A stretch of DNA of 64,000 bases from Terriglobia bacterium (lineage in GTDB: Bacteria > Acidobacteriota > Terriglobia > Bryobacterales > Bryobacteraceae). Shown here piece after piece: positions 41,875-50,582 of this stretch (positions are counted from its first letter, which is position 1; each line of letters begins with the position of its first letter). Under the pieces are notes generated by a model that worked only from the letters and a program-made list of their open reading frames with translations, did no database searches and was not told the origin of the DNA. The stretch lies in assembly GCA_020073445.1 (NCBI GenBank), contig JAIQFE010000007.1, forward strand, positions 132,001 to 196,000. The letters are read 5' to 3'. Both the position numbers and the translations under genes were made by a program.

Positions 41875-42642
41875 CTACTCCCGCGGATCCCGCGGCGTCG
41901 TCTCTTTCCGCCCGAGCTCTTCGGCCAGAATGATCGCCTCGGCCAGCTCCTTCATCGGACGGCGAAGCCGGCGGCTTTCATTGCGCATCCGCAGATAGGC
42001 TTCTTCCTCGGTGAGGTTCTGGCGGCGCTGCAGGATGCCCTTGGCGCGCTCCACCACCTTGCGAGTTTCCAGTTGCCGCTTGACCTCTGCTGTTTCTTCG
42101 GTCAGGCGCGCATTCTCTTCTTCGAGCAAGCTCTTGGCGATGGCGCTGCCCATCTGCTCGCCCATGAACTGGATGGTGGAGATCTCCTCGGCCGTGTGCG
42201 CGTGCCGCTCGCGATGGTGCACGTTGATCACGCCGATCACTTTGCCTTTGTTGATGAGCGGAACCGAGAGGAAGGCCTCGTAGGTATCCTCCACCAACGC
42301 CGGGAAGAATTTGAAGCGCGAATCCTCGGCAGCTTTCGAAGAGAGCGCGACAGGCGACTGGTGTTCTGCCACCCAGCCCGTGACTCCCTCGCCAACTTTC
42401 ATGCGCAGGTTCCCCAGGTCCGCGGCGTGCGGAACCTGAGATGCGCGCAGCACGAATTCCTCCGTAGGCATTTCCACCAGGTAGACAAGGCAGGCATCGC
42501 ATCCCGAGATCTGGGATGTAAGGCCCACAATTTCCCCAAGCATCTCATCCAAGGACAGCTCGGAGCTGACAATCCGGCTTACACGGTGTAAGACCGAGAT
42601 TTCCTCCGGCTCCTCCCGTTCGATTTTTTCTGTCGCCATCAT
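41875..42642 (-). CDS. GAF-ANTAR regulator
   Basis: The 255-residue protein has a GAF sensor domain (about 20-165; CDACLVYLVEMPTEEFVLRA, MKVGEGVTGWVAEHQSPVAL) and a C-terminal ANTAR domain (KVVERAKGILQRRQNLTEEE, AYLRMRNESRRLRRPMKELA). ANTAR domains bind paired-hairpin RNAs and prevent termination. A start at 42639 (second Met) is equally possible; the frame extends to 42705 with no support. The downstream DUF4159 gene, beyond a palindromic element, could be a target, but this is inference. Confidence 0.85.
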   Translation of the reverse strand: MMATEKIEREEPEEISVLHRVSRIVSSELSLDEMLGEIVGLTSQISGCDACLVYLVEMPTEEFVLRASQVPHAADLGNLRMKVGEGVTGWVAEHQSPVALSSKAAEDSRFKFFPALVEDTYEAFLSVPLINKGKVIGVINVHHRERHAHTAEEISTIQFMGEQMGSAIAKSLLEEENARLTEETAEVKRQLETRKVVERAKGILQRRQNLTEEEAYLRMRNESRRLRRPMKELAEAIILAEELGRKETTPRDPRE

Positions 42643-42764
42643 ACTAACGAGCCTAAGACCGCTGAGGCTCGCGGTCCAATCAAAACTTTCTATGAACCGA
42701 ATCACCCGCTATGTTACGGACGGGAAACAGTACTCGGACGGGCGCATGGATGTACAACGAATCG

Positions 42765-42822
42765 TTGCGTTTGACCCGAAAGTAACCCTATAATGAGGCA
42801 GCGGTAAACCTCTGAAGGAGGT
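42765..42822 (+). promoter_or_regulatory. Promoter and strong ribosome site of the 42832 gene
   Basis: TTGCGT (42765-42770), an 18-base spacer and TATAAT (42789-42794) form a good housekeeping-type promoter. AAGGAGGT (42815-42822) is a full Shine-Dalgarno sequence nine bases before the GTG at 42832 and decides that start. Confidence 0.65.
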
Positions 42823-42831
42823 ACTGTTCGC

Positions 42832-44196
42832 GTGAGCGCATTTCGACTGGCAGTCGCGGTTGGCCTAACGAGTCTGACGGGCGTGGCGGTTCTAGCTGCG
42901 CCGGATCCCTCAAAAGTCACCTTCAACAAGGACGTTCTGCCGATTCTGCAGAAGAATTGCCAGAGCTGTCATCGTCCTGGTGAAGTGGCTCCCATGTCAC
43001 TGTTGAGTTACAACGACGCCCGGCCCTGGGCCAAATCGATCAAGGCCGCGGTGGTCGCCAGGAAGATGCCGCCATGGATGGCCGAGCAGAACGTCGGCCA
43101 TTTCAAGAATGACCGCACGCTGAGCGCCGCGGATATCGCCACGCTGACCGCGTGGGCCGACAATGGCGCGCTCGAAGGCGACACCAAGGACAAACCCGCC
43201 GCGCTGACCTTCCAGGACGGCTGGAACATCAAACCCGACATCATCGTGGAAATGCCTAAGCCGTTTCCCATTCCAGCCACGGGAACCATCAACTACAAGT
43301 ACGTGCTGGTGAAAACCAATTTCCCCGAGGACATGTGGATCTCGTCCGCGGAAATGCGTCCAGGCAATCCCAAGGTTCTGCATCACGGAAAAGTGTGGGT
43401 GCGGCCGCCGGGATCGCATTGGCTGGAAAACGCCGAGAACGGCGAAGCGTATGAGAACGAAACCCAGCGCGAGATCATCGGACGCAACGGCGCCGAAGAA
43501 GGCAATGACATCCTGGGCAAATTCAATCCGGGCCTGGGCGCGCAGAGCTTCGATATCAACGGCTCCGCGAAGTTCGTGCCCAAGGGATCCGACCTTGTAT
43601 TCGAATTGCATTACACGACCAACGGGAAGCCCACTGAGGATGCTTCGAAGATCGGGCTGGTGCTGGCGAAGAATCCGCCGCTGAGCCGCTACTACTTCAA
43701 TGCGGGGCCGACGGCGTCGAATCTGGCGATTCCGGCGGGCGATGGAAACGCGGAAGTGGTCAGCGAACTGACGCTCGCACAGGACGCCAAACTGGTATAC
43801 GCTCAGCCGCATATGCATCTCCGCGGCAAGGATTTCGAGCTGCGTCTGGTATTTCCAACCGGAGAAACCCAGACCGTCCTAAAAGCCAAGTGGGATTTCG
43901 AATGGCAGATGGGTTACGAAATGGCGAAGCCGATCGAAATGCCGAAAGGCACGCGCATGATCGGGATCTCGCACTTCGACAACTCGGCGAACAACCGCTT
44001 CAATCCCGATCCGGCGAAAGAGGTCGTTTGGGGTCCGCAGAATTGGGATGAGATGAGCAATTGCTTCATCGGCGTGATTATTCCTACGGAGATCAAGCCG
44101 GAAAGCGTGTTCAAGCGGTCGGGTCCGAGCCTGCTGCCTCGCGGCCATTCGGGCCCGACGCTCGCTGCTCTCGAAGCCGCCAAGCGAAACGAATAG
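42832..44196 (+). CDS. Cytochrome c / copper-monooxygenase-like secreted protein
   Basis: The 454-residue protein has a signal peptide (about 1-23). A cytochrome c domain follows with haem site CQSCH (43-47) and a possible axial Met in KMPPW. The C-terminal part (about 150-440) recalls type II copper monooxygenases (PHM/DBM fold): VLHHGKVWV and QPHMHLRGKDFELRL offer the expected His and HxH/Met ligands. Such fusions are known in Acidobacteriota and Planctomycetes with unknown substrates. The GTG start is fixed by AAGGAGGT. It is exported and should carry electrons from an oxidised substrate or to oxygen. It is convergent with pgk, 26 bases away. Confidence 0.78.
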   Translation: MSAFRLAVAVGLTSLTGVAVLAAPDPSKVTFNKDVLPILQKNCQSCHRPGEVAPMSLLSYNDARPWAKSIKAAVVARKMPPWMAEQNVGHFKNDRTLSAADIATLTAWADNGALEGDTKDKPAALTFQDGWNIKPDIIVEMPKPFPIPATGTINYKYVLVKTNFPEDMWISSAEMRPGNPKVLHHGKVWVRPPGSHWLENAENGEAYENETQREIIGRNGAEEGNDILGKFNPGLGAQSFDINGSAKFVPKGSDLVFELHYTTNGKPTEDASKIGLVLAKNPPLSRYYFNAGPTASNLAIPAGDGNAEVVSELTLAQDAKLVYAQPHMHLRGKDFELRLVFPTGETQTVLKAKWDFEWQMGYEMAKPIEMPKGTRMIGISHFDNSANNRFNPDPAKEVVWGPQNWDEMSNCFIGVIIPTEIKPESVFKRSGPSLLPRGHSGPTLAALEAAKRNE

Positions 44197-44222
44197 CGGC
44201 TAATCAAAGCAAATTAGAGTTT

Positions 44223-45398
44223 CTATTTGCGGCCAGTCTCTAACGCGGCGACACCTGGCAGTTCGATGCCCGCCAGAAACTCGAGCGACGCGCCACCGCC
44301 TGTCGAGATGTGACTGATCTTGTCCGACACGCCCGCCGACTTGATCGCTTTTTCCGAATCCCCGCCGCCGACCACGCTCACCGCGCCCGACGCGGCCACG
44401 GCCTTCGCCAGCGCCACAGTACCCTTGTCGAACGGAGGCGTCTCGAACACGCCCATCGGGCCATTCCAGATCACCGTCTTCGCGCCGCCGATGACCTGCT
44501 CGTAGGCGGCCACGGTCTTCGGACCGATATCCAGCCCCATGAGGCCATCCGGCACCTTGTCGACCACCTGCGTCGCGACGCCCGCCTTCAGCTCCCCGGC
44601 GACCACGTGATCCACCGGCAGCATCAGCTTCGATCCGGCCTCGGCCATTAGCTCGCGAGCCAGATCGATCTTGTCTTCCTCGACCAGCGACTTCCCGGTG
44701 CCCTCGCCACGCGCCCGCAGGAAGGTGTATGCCATGGCCCCGCCTATCATCAACTTGTCGACGACCTTCATCAGGTTCTGGATCACTTCGATCTTGTCCG
44801 AAACCTTCGCGCCGCCCAGGATCGCGACACATGGACGTGCGGGGTTTTTGACGGCCTTGGTCAGGTACTCGATTTCCTTGTCCATCAGCAGCCCGGCGGC
44901 GGCCTGTTTGACGAAGCTGATCATTCCGACTGTCGACGCGTGCGCACGATGCGCCGAGCCGAAGGCGTCATTCACGTACACATCGCATAGCTTCGCGAGC
45001 TGCTTCGAAAACTCGGGATCGTTCTTTTCTTCCTCCGCATGGAACCGCAGATTCTCGAGCAGCAGCACCTCGCCGGGTTTCGGCAGCATCGCTTCCACGG
45101 CCGGTCCGACGCAGTCTGGAGCCATCGCCACCGGTTTTCCCAACAGCTCGGCCAGCTTCGCCGCAATCGGCTTCAGGCTCATCTCCGGATTCGGCTTGCC
45201 CTTGGGACGGCCGAGGTGGCTCGCCAGGATCAAGCCCGCGCCCTTTTCGAGCGCGAATTTTATGGTTGGCAGTGACGCCCGAATACGCTTGTCGCTGGTG
45301 ATTTCCTGGCCGCCGTTCGCCAGCGGGACATTGAAATCCACGCGGATGAAGACGCGTTTACCGGCAAGATCCAGATCTTTGATAGAGAGGGTGCTCAT
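44223..45398 (-). CDS. pgk: Phosphoglycerate kinase
   Basis: The 391-residue protein is complete: [26 protein letters not shown] at the start (shown in parts), [49 protein letters not shown] and near the C-terminus [10 protein letters not shown] and [14 protein letters not shown]. It makes ATP and 3-phosphoglycerate in glycolysis. It is coupled to the upstream thioesterase gene by a four-base overlap (ATGA). No gap gene is next to it, which is unusual for pgk. Confidence 0.97.
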   Translation of the reverse strand: MSTLSIKDLDLAGKRVFIRVDFNVPLANGGQEITSDKRIRASLPTIKFALEKGAGLILASHLGRPKGKPNPEMSLKPIAAKLAELLGKPVAMAPDCVGPAVEAMLPKPGEVLLLENLRFHAEEEKNDPEFSKQLAKLCDVYVNDAFGSAHRAHASTVGMISFVKQAAAGLLMDKEIEYLTKAVKNPARPCVAILGGAKVSDKIEVIQNLMKVVDKLMIGGAMAYTFLRARGEGTGKSLVEEDKIDLARELMAEAGSKLMLPVDHVVAGELKAGVATQVVDKVPDGLMGLDIGPKTVAAYEQVIGGAKTVIWNGPMGVFETPPFDKGTVALAKAVAASGAVSVVGGGDSEKAIKSAGVSDKISHISTGGGASLEFLAGIELPGVAALETGRK

Positions 45399-45823
45399 GT
45401 GTTCTCTTTGATCCCCGTGGTTTTAATTCCGAGTGTCTCGTGATATTTTTGCGGCAGCTTGGCCGGTCTGCGGTCGGCGCCGCAGAATACGTGCTTGGTG
45501 TAGCCGGTCGCCAACTTCCGTCCGTCGTCCGCGGCCAGCAGTTCATAGTCGAACCGGATCATACGTGGAGTGGCTTCTGCGACCGAAGTGCGAACAATAA
45601 CTTCTTCATCGTACACGGCGGGCGACAGGTAGCGGCAACTCACCTCCGCCACCACCAGAAGTATCCCGTCCTCGCGCTCCATATCGCGGTAGCGCAGTCC
45701 CGACGCCCGCCAGTATTCGACGCGTCCTACTTCCATCCAGACGAGGTAATTGGCGTGATACACCACGCCCATCTGGTCGGTTTCGGCGTACCGTACGCGC
45801 AGGCGAGTCTCGACGGATGCCAT
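45395..45823 (-). CDS. YbgC/4HBT-type acyl-CoA thioesterase
   Basis: The 142-residue hot-dog protein has the active-site Asp motif [21 protein letters not shown] and a typical length for the YbgC/4-hydroxybenzoyl-CoA thioesterase group. It hydrolyses acyl-CoA thioesters in the cytoplasm; in other bacteria YbgC lies by the Tol-Pal genes, absent here. Coupling to pgk (ATGA) is probably only operon structure. Confidence 0.88.
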   Translation of the reverse strand: MASVETRLRVRYAETDQMGVVYHANYLVWMEVGRVEYWRASGLRYRDMEREDGILLVVAEVSCRYLSPAVYDEEVIVRTSVAEATPRMIRFDYELLAADDGRKLATGYTKHVFCGADRRPAKLPQKYHETLGIKTTGIKENT

Positions 45824-45909
45824 AAGGTGGTGATTATAACCGGTTTACTAAGTATGTTCCTGAAACCAGGAACGCGGGATTACGTCTGATACCATGACAT
45901 CATAAAATT

Positions 45910-46632
45910 GTGCGAATCCGCGTCTTGTTTTTTGGTGTGTTGCGTGACATTGTCGGCCTGCGGGAGGACTCCATTGAGATCCCCGATGGCTCGCGCCTGG
46001 AATCCGTCTTCGAGCACTATGCCAGACACTTTCCTCGACTTCGGGAGATGTCGGCCAGTCTGGTTCTTGCTTTGAATCAGAGTTTTTCCGAGCCTAGCGC
46101 CCCCGTGTCAGAAGGCGACGAGGTGGCATTCTTGCCGCCTGTAAGCGGAGGCTCCGCCCAGTTTACCCAGGTGATCGAAGATCCCGCCGGGCACTTCTTC
46201 GCGATCACCCGCGATCCGATCGATAGCCTGGGCTTGGCGCACCGCCTGCAACGCGGCGAGGATGGCGCGGTGGTCACCTTCGAAGGAATCGCGCGCAATA
46301 ACACCAAGGGCCGGCCGACCCGGTATCTGGAATACGAGTGCTACGAGGCCATGGCGATCAAGATGATGGCGCAGATCGGCTGCGAAATCGCCGGCGCGTT
46401 TCAGGTCGGCAGGGTCGGCATGATCCACCGCCTGGGACGAATCGAGATCGGGGAAGCGAGCGTGGTGGTGGTCGCGGCCGCTCCGCATCGCAAGCCTGCG
46501 TTTGACGCGGCGCTCGAAGGTATCAACCGGCTGAAGAAGCTGGTTCCGATCTGGAAGAAAGAATACTTCGCCGACGGCGAGGTGTGGGTGGATGGCGAAT
46601 GGGACGATTCCGTCACAAAAGCGCGCTCGTAG
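45910..46632 (+). CDS. moaX: Fused molybdopterin synthase (MoaD-MoaE, MoaX type)
   Basis: Residues 1-81 are a MoaD domain (MRIRVLFFGVLRDIVGL...) ending PPVSGG, and residues 85-240 are MoaE (GAVVTFEGIARNNTKGR, LEYECYEAMAIKMM, AAAPHRKPAFDAALEGINRL and KKEYFADGEVW). MoaD must expose its terminal Gly-Gly to accept sulfur, so the fused chain should be cut after Gly81, as known for MoaX of Mycobacterium tuberculosis. It converts cPMP to molybdopterin with MoeB-type activation. The GTG start is the first in frame before the MoaD beta strand. The next gene's ATG is inside its 3' end. Confidence 0.9.
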   Translation: MRIRVLFFGVLRDIVGLREDSIEIPDGSRLESVFEHYARHFPRLREMSASLVLALNQSFSEPSAPVSEGDEVAFLPPVSGGSAQFTQVIEDPAGHFFAITRDPIDSLGLAHRLQRGEDGAVVTFEGIARNNTKGRPTRYLEYECYEAMAIKMMAQIGCEIAGAFQVGRVGMIHRLGRIEIGEASVVVVAAAPHRKPAFDAALEGINRLKKLVPIWKKEYFADGEVWVDGEWDDSVTKARS

Positions 46633-47534
46633 CGGCCAGTGCGATTGCGATTGGCATCGCGATCGGCATTGCGAAGGCCCAGATCAAGGTCGACGTGAAG
46701 TTGGTCCGGCTTCTGGTGTCGGTGAAGGATGCTAAAGGCCAGCTGGTCGGATCGCTGGAGAAGCCCGACTTCACCGTCTACGACACCGGAGTGAAGCAGG
46801 ACATCGCCATATTTGAGCACCATACCGAGGTTCCGCTATCGGTGTCCCTGCTGATCGATACCAGCGGATCGACGGCCACGAATCTTCGCTACGAGACCAC
46901 GTCTGTGGAGAAATTCCTGCGGGCGCTGCTGCGGGAAGGAAATCCCGGGGATTCTGCCGCGCTATACGCTTTCGATGACGAAGTCACGCGGTTGAATGCG
47001 TTTACCCGCCGCGAGCAGCGGCTGATCGACTCGCTCAAGGAGTTGCGGGGGAAGGCCGGGACGTCTTTCTACGATGCCATCCACCTGGCATCTCGCGACT
47101 TGGCCGGCCGCGACGGACGGCATGTGATCGTGGCCGTTACCGACGGCGGCGATACCACCAGCGTCAAGAAATACGCCGACGCCTTCGAATCCGCGCAGAA
47201 CGCCGACGCGATCATCTATCCCATTCTGGTGATCCCCATCACCAACGATGCCGGACGAAATCTGGGCGGCGAGCGCGCCTTGGAGACGCTTGCCAGTGGT
47301 ACGGGCGGCCGCGTGTTTCAGCCCATGGGCGCGGGCGAGCTGGACGATGCCTTCACGCAGATCCTGCGGGACCTGCGAACGCAGTACCTGGTCGCGTATT
47401 ACCCACGCAATGTGCCTGCGGATGCCCCGCGCTTCCACCTGGTCAAGGTCGAGCTTGGGCGCAAAGATTTGCGGGCCACGACGCGCACCGGATACTATGG
47501 GGATGCGCCGCTTACAGGAAAAGCGTCGCGCTGA
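46599..47534 (+). CDS. vWA protein of the acidobacterial TIGR03436 type
   Basis: The 311-residue protein has a signal peptide (MGRFRHKSALVAASAIAIG...), a short N-terminal beta domain (KVDVKLVRLLVSVKDAKGQLV), and a vWA domain with intact MIDAS (LLIDTSGST, later DGGDTTS). It ends with the typical TIGR03436 tail (TQYLVAYYPRNVP, VELGRKDLRATTRTGYY). The family is named for its expansion in Acidobacteriota; function is unknown and the location is probably periplasmic. The ATG at 46599 lies inside the moaX 3' end, 34 bases before its stop. Confidence 0.88.
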   Translation: MGRFRHKSALVAASAIAIGIAIGIAKAQIKVDVKLVRLLVSVKDAKGQLVGSLEKPDFTVYDTGVKQDIAIFEHHTEVPLSVSLLIDTSGSTATNLRYETTSVEKFLRALLREGNPGDSAALYAFDDEVTRLNAFTRREQRLIDSLKELRGKAGTSFYDAIHLASRDLAGRDGRHVIVAVTDGGDTTSVKKYADAFESAQNADAIIYPILVIPITNDAGRNLGGERALETLASGTGGRVFQPMGAGELDDAFTQILRDLRTQYLVAYYPRNVPADAPRFHLVKVELGRKDLRATTRTGYYGDAPLTGKASR

Positions 47535-47548
47535 TCGCCCCCTAAACC

Positions 47549-47857
47549 GTGGCTGGAACCAGTAAAACAAAAGCACCCGAGCAAACCTTCGAAGAGGTCC
47601 GCTATCTGCGAAACCTCTCCGAGAGCCGCATCCTCGTGCGCGCCCGCCTCACGGACAACTCGGAAGTCGAGGGCATCGTCGAGTTTTACGACGTCGACTT
47701 CATCCGTCTGACGCGCGACGGCCAGCCCAACTTGTTCCTGTACAAGCACGACATCAAATACTTATACGAAGTGGGCTCTTCTGAATCGCGCACAACGGAA
47801 CGCGGCGACAGCGCCTCTGAAATCACGGAGAGGACGTCGCCGCGTCCTGTGCGCTAA
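47549..47857 (+). CDS. Divergent Hfq/Sm-like protein
   Basis: The 102-residue protein has an Sm-fold layout: an N-terminal helix (FEEVRYLRNLSESR), the Sm1-like part ILVRARLTDNSEVEGIVEFYD with the conserved Gly, and an Sm2-like end FLYKHDIKYLYEV, in which YKH matches the Hfq signature (YKHAIS). The C-terminal tail is charged and probably disordered. Hfq rings bind U-rich sRNA and mRNA. The sequence is far from classical Hfq, so it may be a paralogue with other targets. The GTG lies 14 bases after the vWA gene and the next gene starts two bases after its stop. Confidence 0.65.
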   Translation: MAGTSKTKAPEQTFEEVRYLRNLSESRILVRARLTDNSEVEGIVEFYDVDFIRLTRDGQPNLFLYKHDIKYLYEVGSSESRTTERGDSASEITERTSPRPVR

Positions 47858-47859
47858 GT

Positions 47860-48672
47860 TTGCCCTCTTACCTGGAAACGGCAGTCGAGATTGCACGCGA
47901 AGCCTCGGCCCTGGTGCGCGATTTCGCAGGCCGGCGCATCGGGTTCGAACTCAAGGGCGAGCATGACCTGGTCACCGCCGCCGATCGCGCCAGCGAGAAG
48001 CTCATCGTGGAACGCCTCCAGGCGCACTATCCGTCTCATTCGATCGTGGCGGAGGAGGGCGGGGGACAGGCCGGATCGTCCGACTTCCGCTGGTACGTGG
48101 ATCCCCTGGACGGCACCACGAACTTCGCGCACAGCTTTCCCGTGTACAACGTGACGCTGGCACTCGAGCAAGCTGGCGAATTGGTGGCGGGCGTAATCGC
48201 CGATCCCACGCGCGATGAGATCTTCACCGCCGAGCGAGGCTCGGGCGCATTTCTGAACGGTGAGAAGATTCATGTGTCCAAGGTGAATCGCCTTGAGGAC
48301 GCATTGGTCGCCACCGGATTCCCGTCGCGCAGGCGTCACCAGAACGTCAACGTTCACTTCTTCTATCAGCTCTCGATGCTGTCGCACGGCGTGCGCAGGC
48401 CTGGAGCCGCCGCGCTCGATCTGGCCTATGTGGCCTGCGGAAGGCTGGACATGTTCTGGGAGTTCAACCTGAATCCCTGGGACGTCGCGGCCGGGGTTTT
48501 GCTCATTCGCGAGGCCGGAGGCCTGTGTACCGATATGCGCGGCGGGTCCCTGGATATTCGCGGTCAGCACATCCTCGCCGATAACGGGCTGGTTCACGAC
48601 GAGACCGTGGCTCTGTTCGCCGACATCTTCGCCGGACGATATCGCCATTCCCTGCCTGAGCTTCCTGGTTAA
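47860..48672 (+). CDS. suhB: Inositol monophosphatase family protein (SuhB-type)
   Basis: The 270-residue protein has the metal-binding motifs of the IMPase family: EEGGG, WYVDPLDGTTNFAHSFP and, late, LNPWDVAAGVLLIREAGG. It dephosphorylates inositol-1-phosphate or similar sugar phosphates with magnesium. The best start is TTG at 47860, two bases past the Sm-like gene, because the fold begins at once (TAVEIAREASALVRDFAG). Coupling to an Sm-like RNA protein is notable since SuhB also takes part in rRNA antitermination in Escherichia coli. Confidence 0.9.
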   Translation: MPSYLETAVEIAREASALVRDFAGRRIGFELKGEHDLVTAADRASEKLIVERLQAHYPSHSIVAEEGGGQAGSSDFRWYVDPLDGTTNFAHSFPVYNVTLALEQAGELVAGVIADPTRDEIFTAERGSGAFLNGEKIHVSKVNRLEDALVATGFPSRRRHQNVNVHFFYQLSMLSHGVRRPGAAALDLAYVACGRLDMFWEFNLNPWDVAAGVLLIREAGGLCTDMRGGSLDIRGQHILADNGLVHDETVALFADIFAGRYRHSLPELPG

Positions 48673-48723
48673 ATCGCTCGCCGGACGCAAACCTGCCGGT
48701 CGGCTTATGCGTCAATAGAGCTA

Positions 48724-50562
48724 GTGAGGACTCTCAAACCCTTCCTGATCGGCTGGGCGCTGCTCGCTGCCTTCGCCGTCCTGTGGGCGCAAGGGGGGCG
48801 CGGCCGCGGCAATCAGGGTCAAGCTCAGACAGGACAGCCAGGTCAGGCAGGACAACCCGGTCAGGGAACACCCGCCGTGACTTTGCCGCCCGGATCAGTC
48901 GAGGGTCGCGTATTAAGCATCACTGGCGAGGTTCTCCGAAAAGTGACGTTGACCCTGCGACCCAACGGGCGGGGCGGCGGCAGCTACGGGACCACCAGCG
49001 CCAACGACGGAAGTTTCCGGTTTCCATCGGTCGATCAAGGTACCTACATGCTTACCGGCGAGCGTACCGGCTATGTGCGCGAAACTCTCAGTACGCCCAG
49101 CGGGCAAACCCTGCCCATCGAAGTTGTTTCCGAGAAGAACACCAGCGGCATCGAGCTCAAGATGACGCCCCAAAGCGTGATCGCGGGGCACGTATTCGAT
49201 GAAGATGGCGATCCGGTCCAGTCGGTCAACGTCGAAGTGTGGCGCTACACCTACCCGCGCGGCCGCAAGCAAATTACGCAGGTGCAAAATGGGACCACCA
49301 ACGACCTAGGCGAGTTCCGGATCGCCAATCTGGCTCCCGGCCGGTATTTTGTGAGCGCTACCGCACGGCGCGGCGCGCTCCAGGCGATCCTGAACGGCGG
49401 TGGACGTGGAGGGCGCGGTGGCGGTCCTGGTGGCCGCCAGGCAGCCGGTGGAGGACGCGTCGGGCCCGTGGAAACCATCGAAGACTACGTCACCACCTAT
49501 TACCCGAACCTGACGGAAGCGACGAACGCGTCGCCGTTGAATCTCGTCGCCGGTAGCGAGGTGCGCGGCATCGATATCCGTTTGCTCAAGGCGCGTTATC
49601 ACCGCGTCAGTGGATCCGTCGCCGGGCTTCCGGCTGCTGGCTCCGGAGCGGACGACGCCAAGGCCAAAGGAAAAGGCAAAGCCGGAGATGGCGGATTCGC
49701 GCTGGCTGGTCCGGGGATCATGCTGTCTCTCACGCCGCGGAACGGCGAGGGCGGCCGGCAGCTGGCAGGCGCGCAGGTGTTTGCCGACGGAAGTTTTGAA
49801 TTTCCCGCGGTGCCGCCGGGGTCGTACTACATCAACGCCCAAACTCCCGGGGCCGTGCAGCAGCGACTCACCGCGCGCGTGCCGGTGGATGTCGGTAACG
49901 GCGACATCAACAACGTTTCCCTCCGGCTTCAGCCACCGCTTTCGCTTTCGGGCGTCCTTACGGTGGATAGCACGCAGCCGAACGTACGCCTGGGTTCGTT
50001 GCGGCTGACATTCACTCCATCGGAGCCCGGACCCGGAGGTCAGGGACGCAACGGTCAAGCGCAGCTCGCCGATGATGGGACGTTTCAAGCCACACTCGCC
50101 GCCGACGCATACCTCATCGAAGCTGGCGGCATGCCGGATGGATACTATCTGAAATCGGTGAAACTTGCCGGGCGCGAGATGCCCGATGCGACGCTCGATC
50201 TTAACTACGGCGGAGGGCAGGTCCAAGTGGTTCTGGCTCCCACTGCGGGCGACATCACGGGAACGGTCCAGAATTCGCACGGCGATCCGGCTGCCAGCGT
50301 GCAGGTCACGGCGGTTCCGACGTCGGGATCTTTGCGCAAGGACATGAACAAGCTGGTGACTACCGACGCCATGGGAAATTTCACCCTCCACGGCCTTCCT
50401 CCCGGCGAGTATAAGATCTTCGCGTGGGAGGAGGTCGAGACCAATGCCTGGATGGATCACGACTACCGCCAACCGTTCGAGACCCAGTCCGTATCCGCCA
50501 AAGTGGACGCGAGCACGACACCTACGGTCCAGCTCAAGCTGATCGAACGCGGAGCGCGCTAG
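48724..50562 (+). CDS. Secreted carboxypeptidase-regulatory-like domain protein
   Basis: The 612-residue protein has a signal peptide (about 1-22), a Gln/Gly/Pro-rich spacer, and at least three carboxypeptidase-regulatory-like beta-sandwich domains (GSVEGRVLSITGEVLRKVTL; VIAGHVFDEDGDPVQSVNVE; ITGTVQNSHGDPAASVQVTA). Glycine-rich and Lys-Gly inserts occur near 220-245 and 310-320. These domains bind surfaces or TonB-dependent receptors in related bacteria. GTG at 48724 directly precedes the signal. It is followed 20 bases later by the first PQQ dehydrogenase, probably in one operon. Confidence 0.8.
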   Translation: MRTLKPFLIGWALLAAFAVLWAQGGRGRGNQGQAQTGQPGQAGQPGQGTPAVTLPPGSVEGRVLSITGEVLRKVTLTLRPNGRGGGSYGTTSANDGSFRFPSVDQGTYMLTGERTGYVRETLSTPSGQTLPIEVVSEKNTSGIELKMTPQSVIAGHVFDEDGDPVQSVNVEVWRYTYPRGRKQITQVQNGTTNDLGEFRIANLAPGRYFVSATARRGALQAILNGGGRGGRGGGPGGRQAAGGGRVGPVETIEDYVTTYYPNLTEATNASPLNLVAGSEVRGIDIRLLKARYHRVSGSVAGLPAAGSGADDAKAKGKGKAGDGGFALAGPGIMLSLTPRNGEGGRQLAGAQVFADGSFEFPAVPPGSYYINAQTPGAVQQRLTARVPVDVGNGDINNVSLRLQPPLSLSGVLTVDSTQPNVRLGSLRLTFTPSEPGPGGQGRNGQAQLADDGTFQATLAADAYLIEAGGMPDGYYLKSVKLAGREMPDATLDLNYGGGQVQVVLAPTAGDITGTVQNSHGDPAASVQVTAVPTSGSLRKDMNKLVTTDAMGNFTLHGLPPGEYKIFAWEEVETNAWMDHDYRQPFETQSVSAKVDASTTPTVQLKLIERGAR

Positions 50563-50582
50563 AATGCTTTGGGGGACTCATC

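Noticed and set aside
42771-42776. TTGACC as the -35 box of the 42832 gene
   Set aside because: It would leave only 12 bases to TATAAT; TTGCGT at 42765 gives the normal 18-base spacing.
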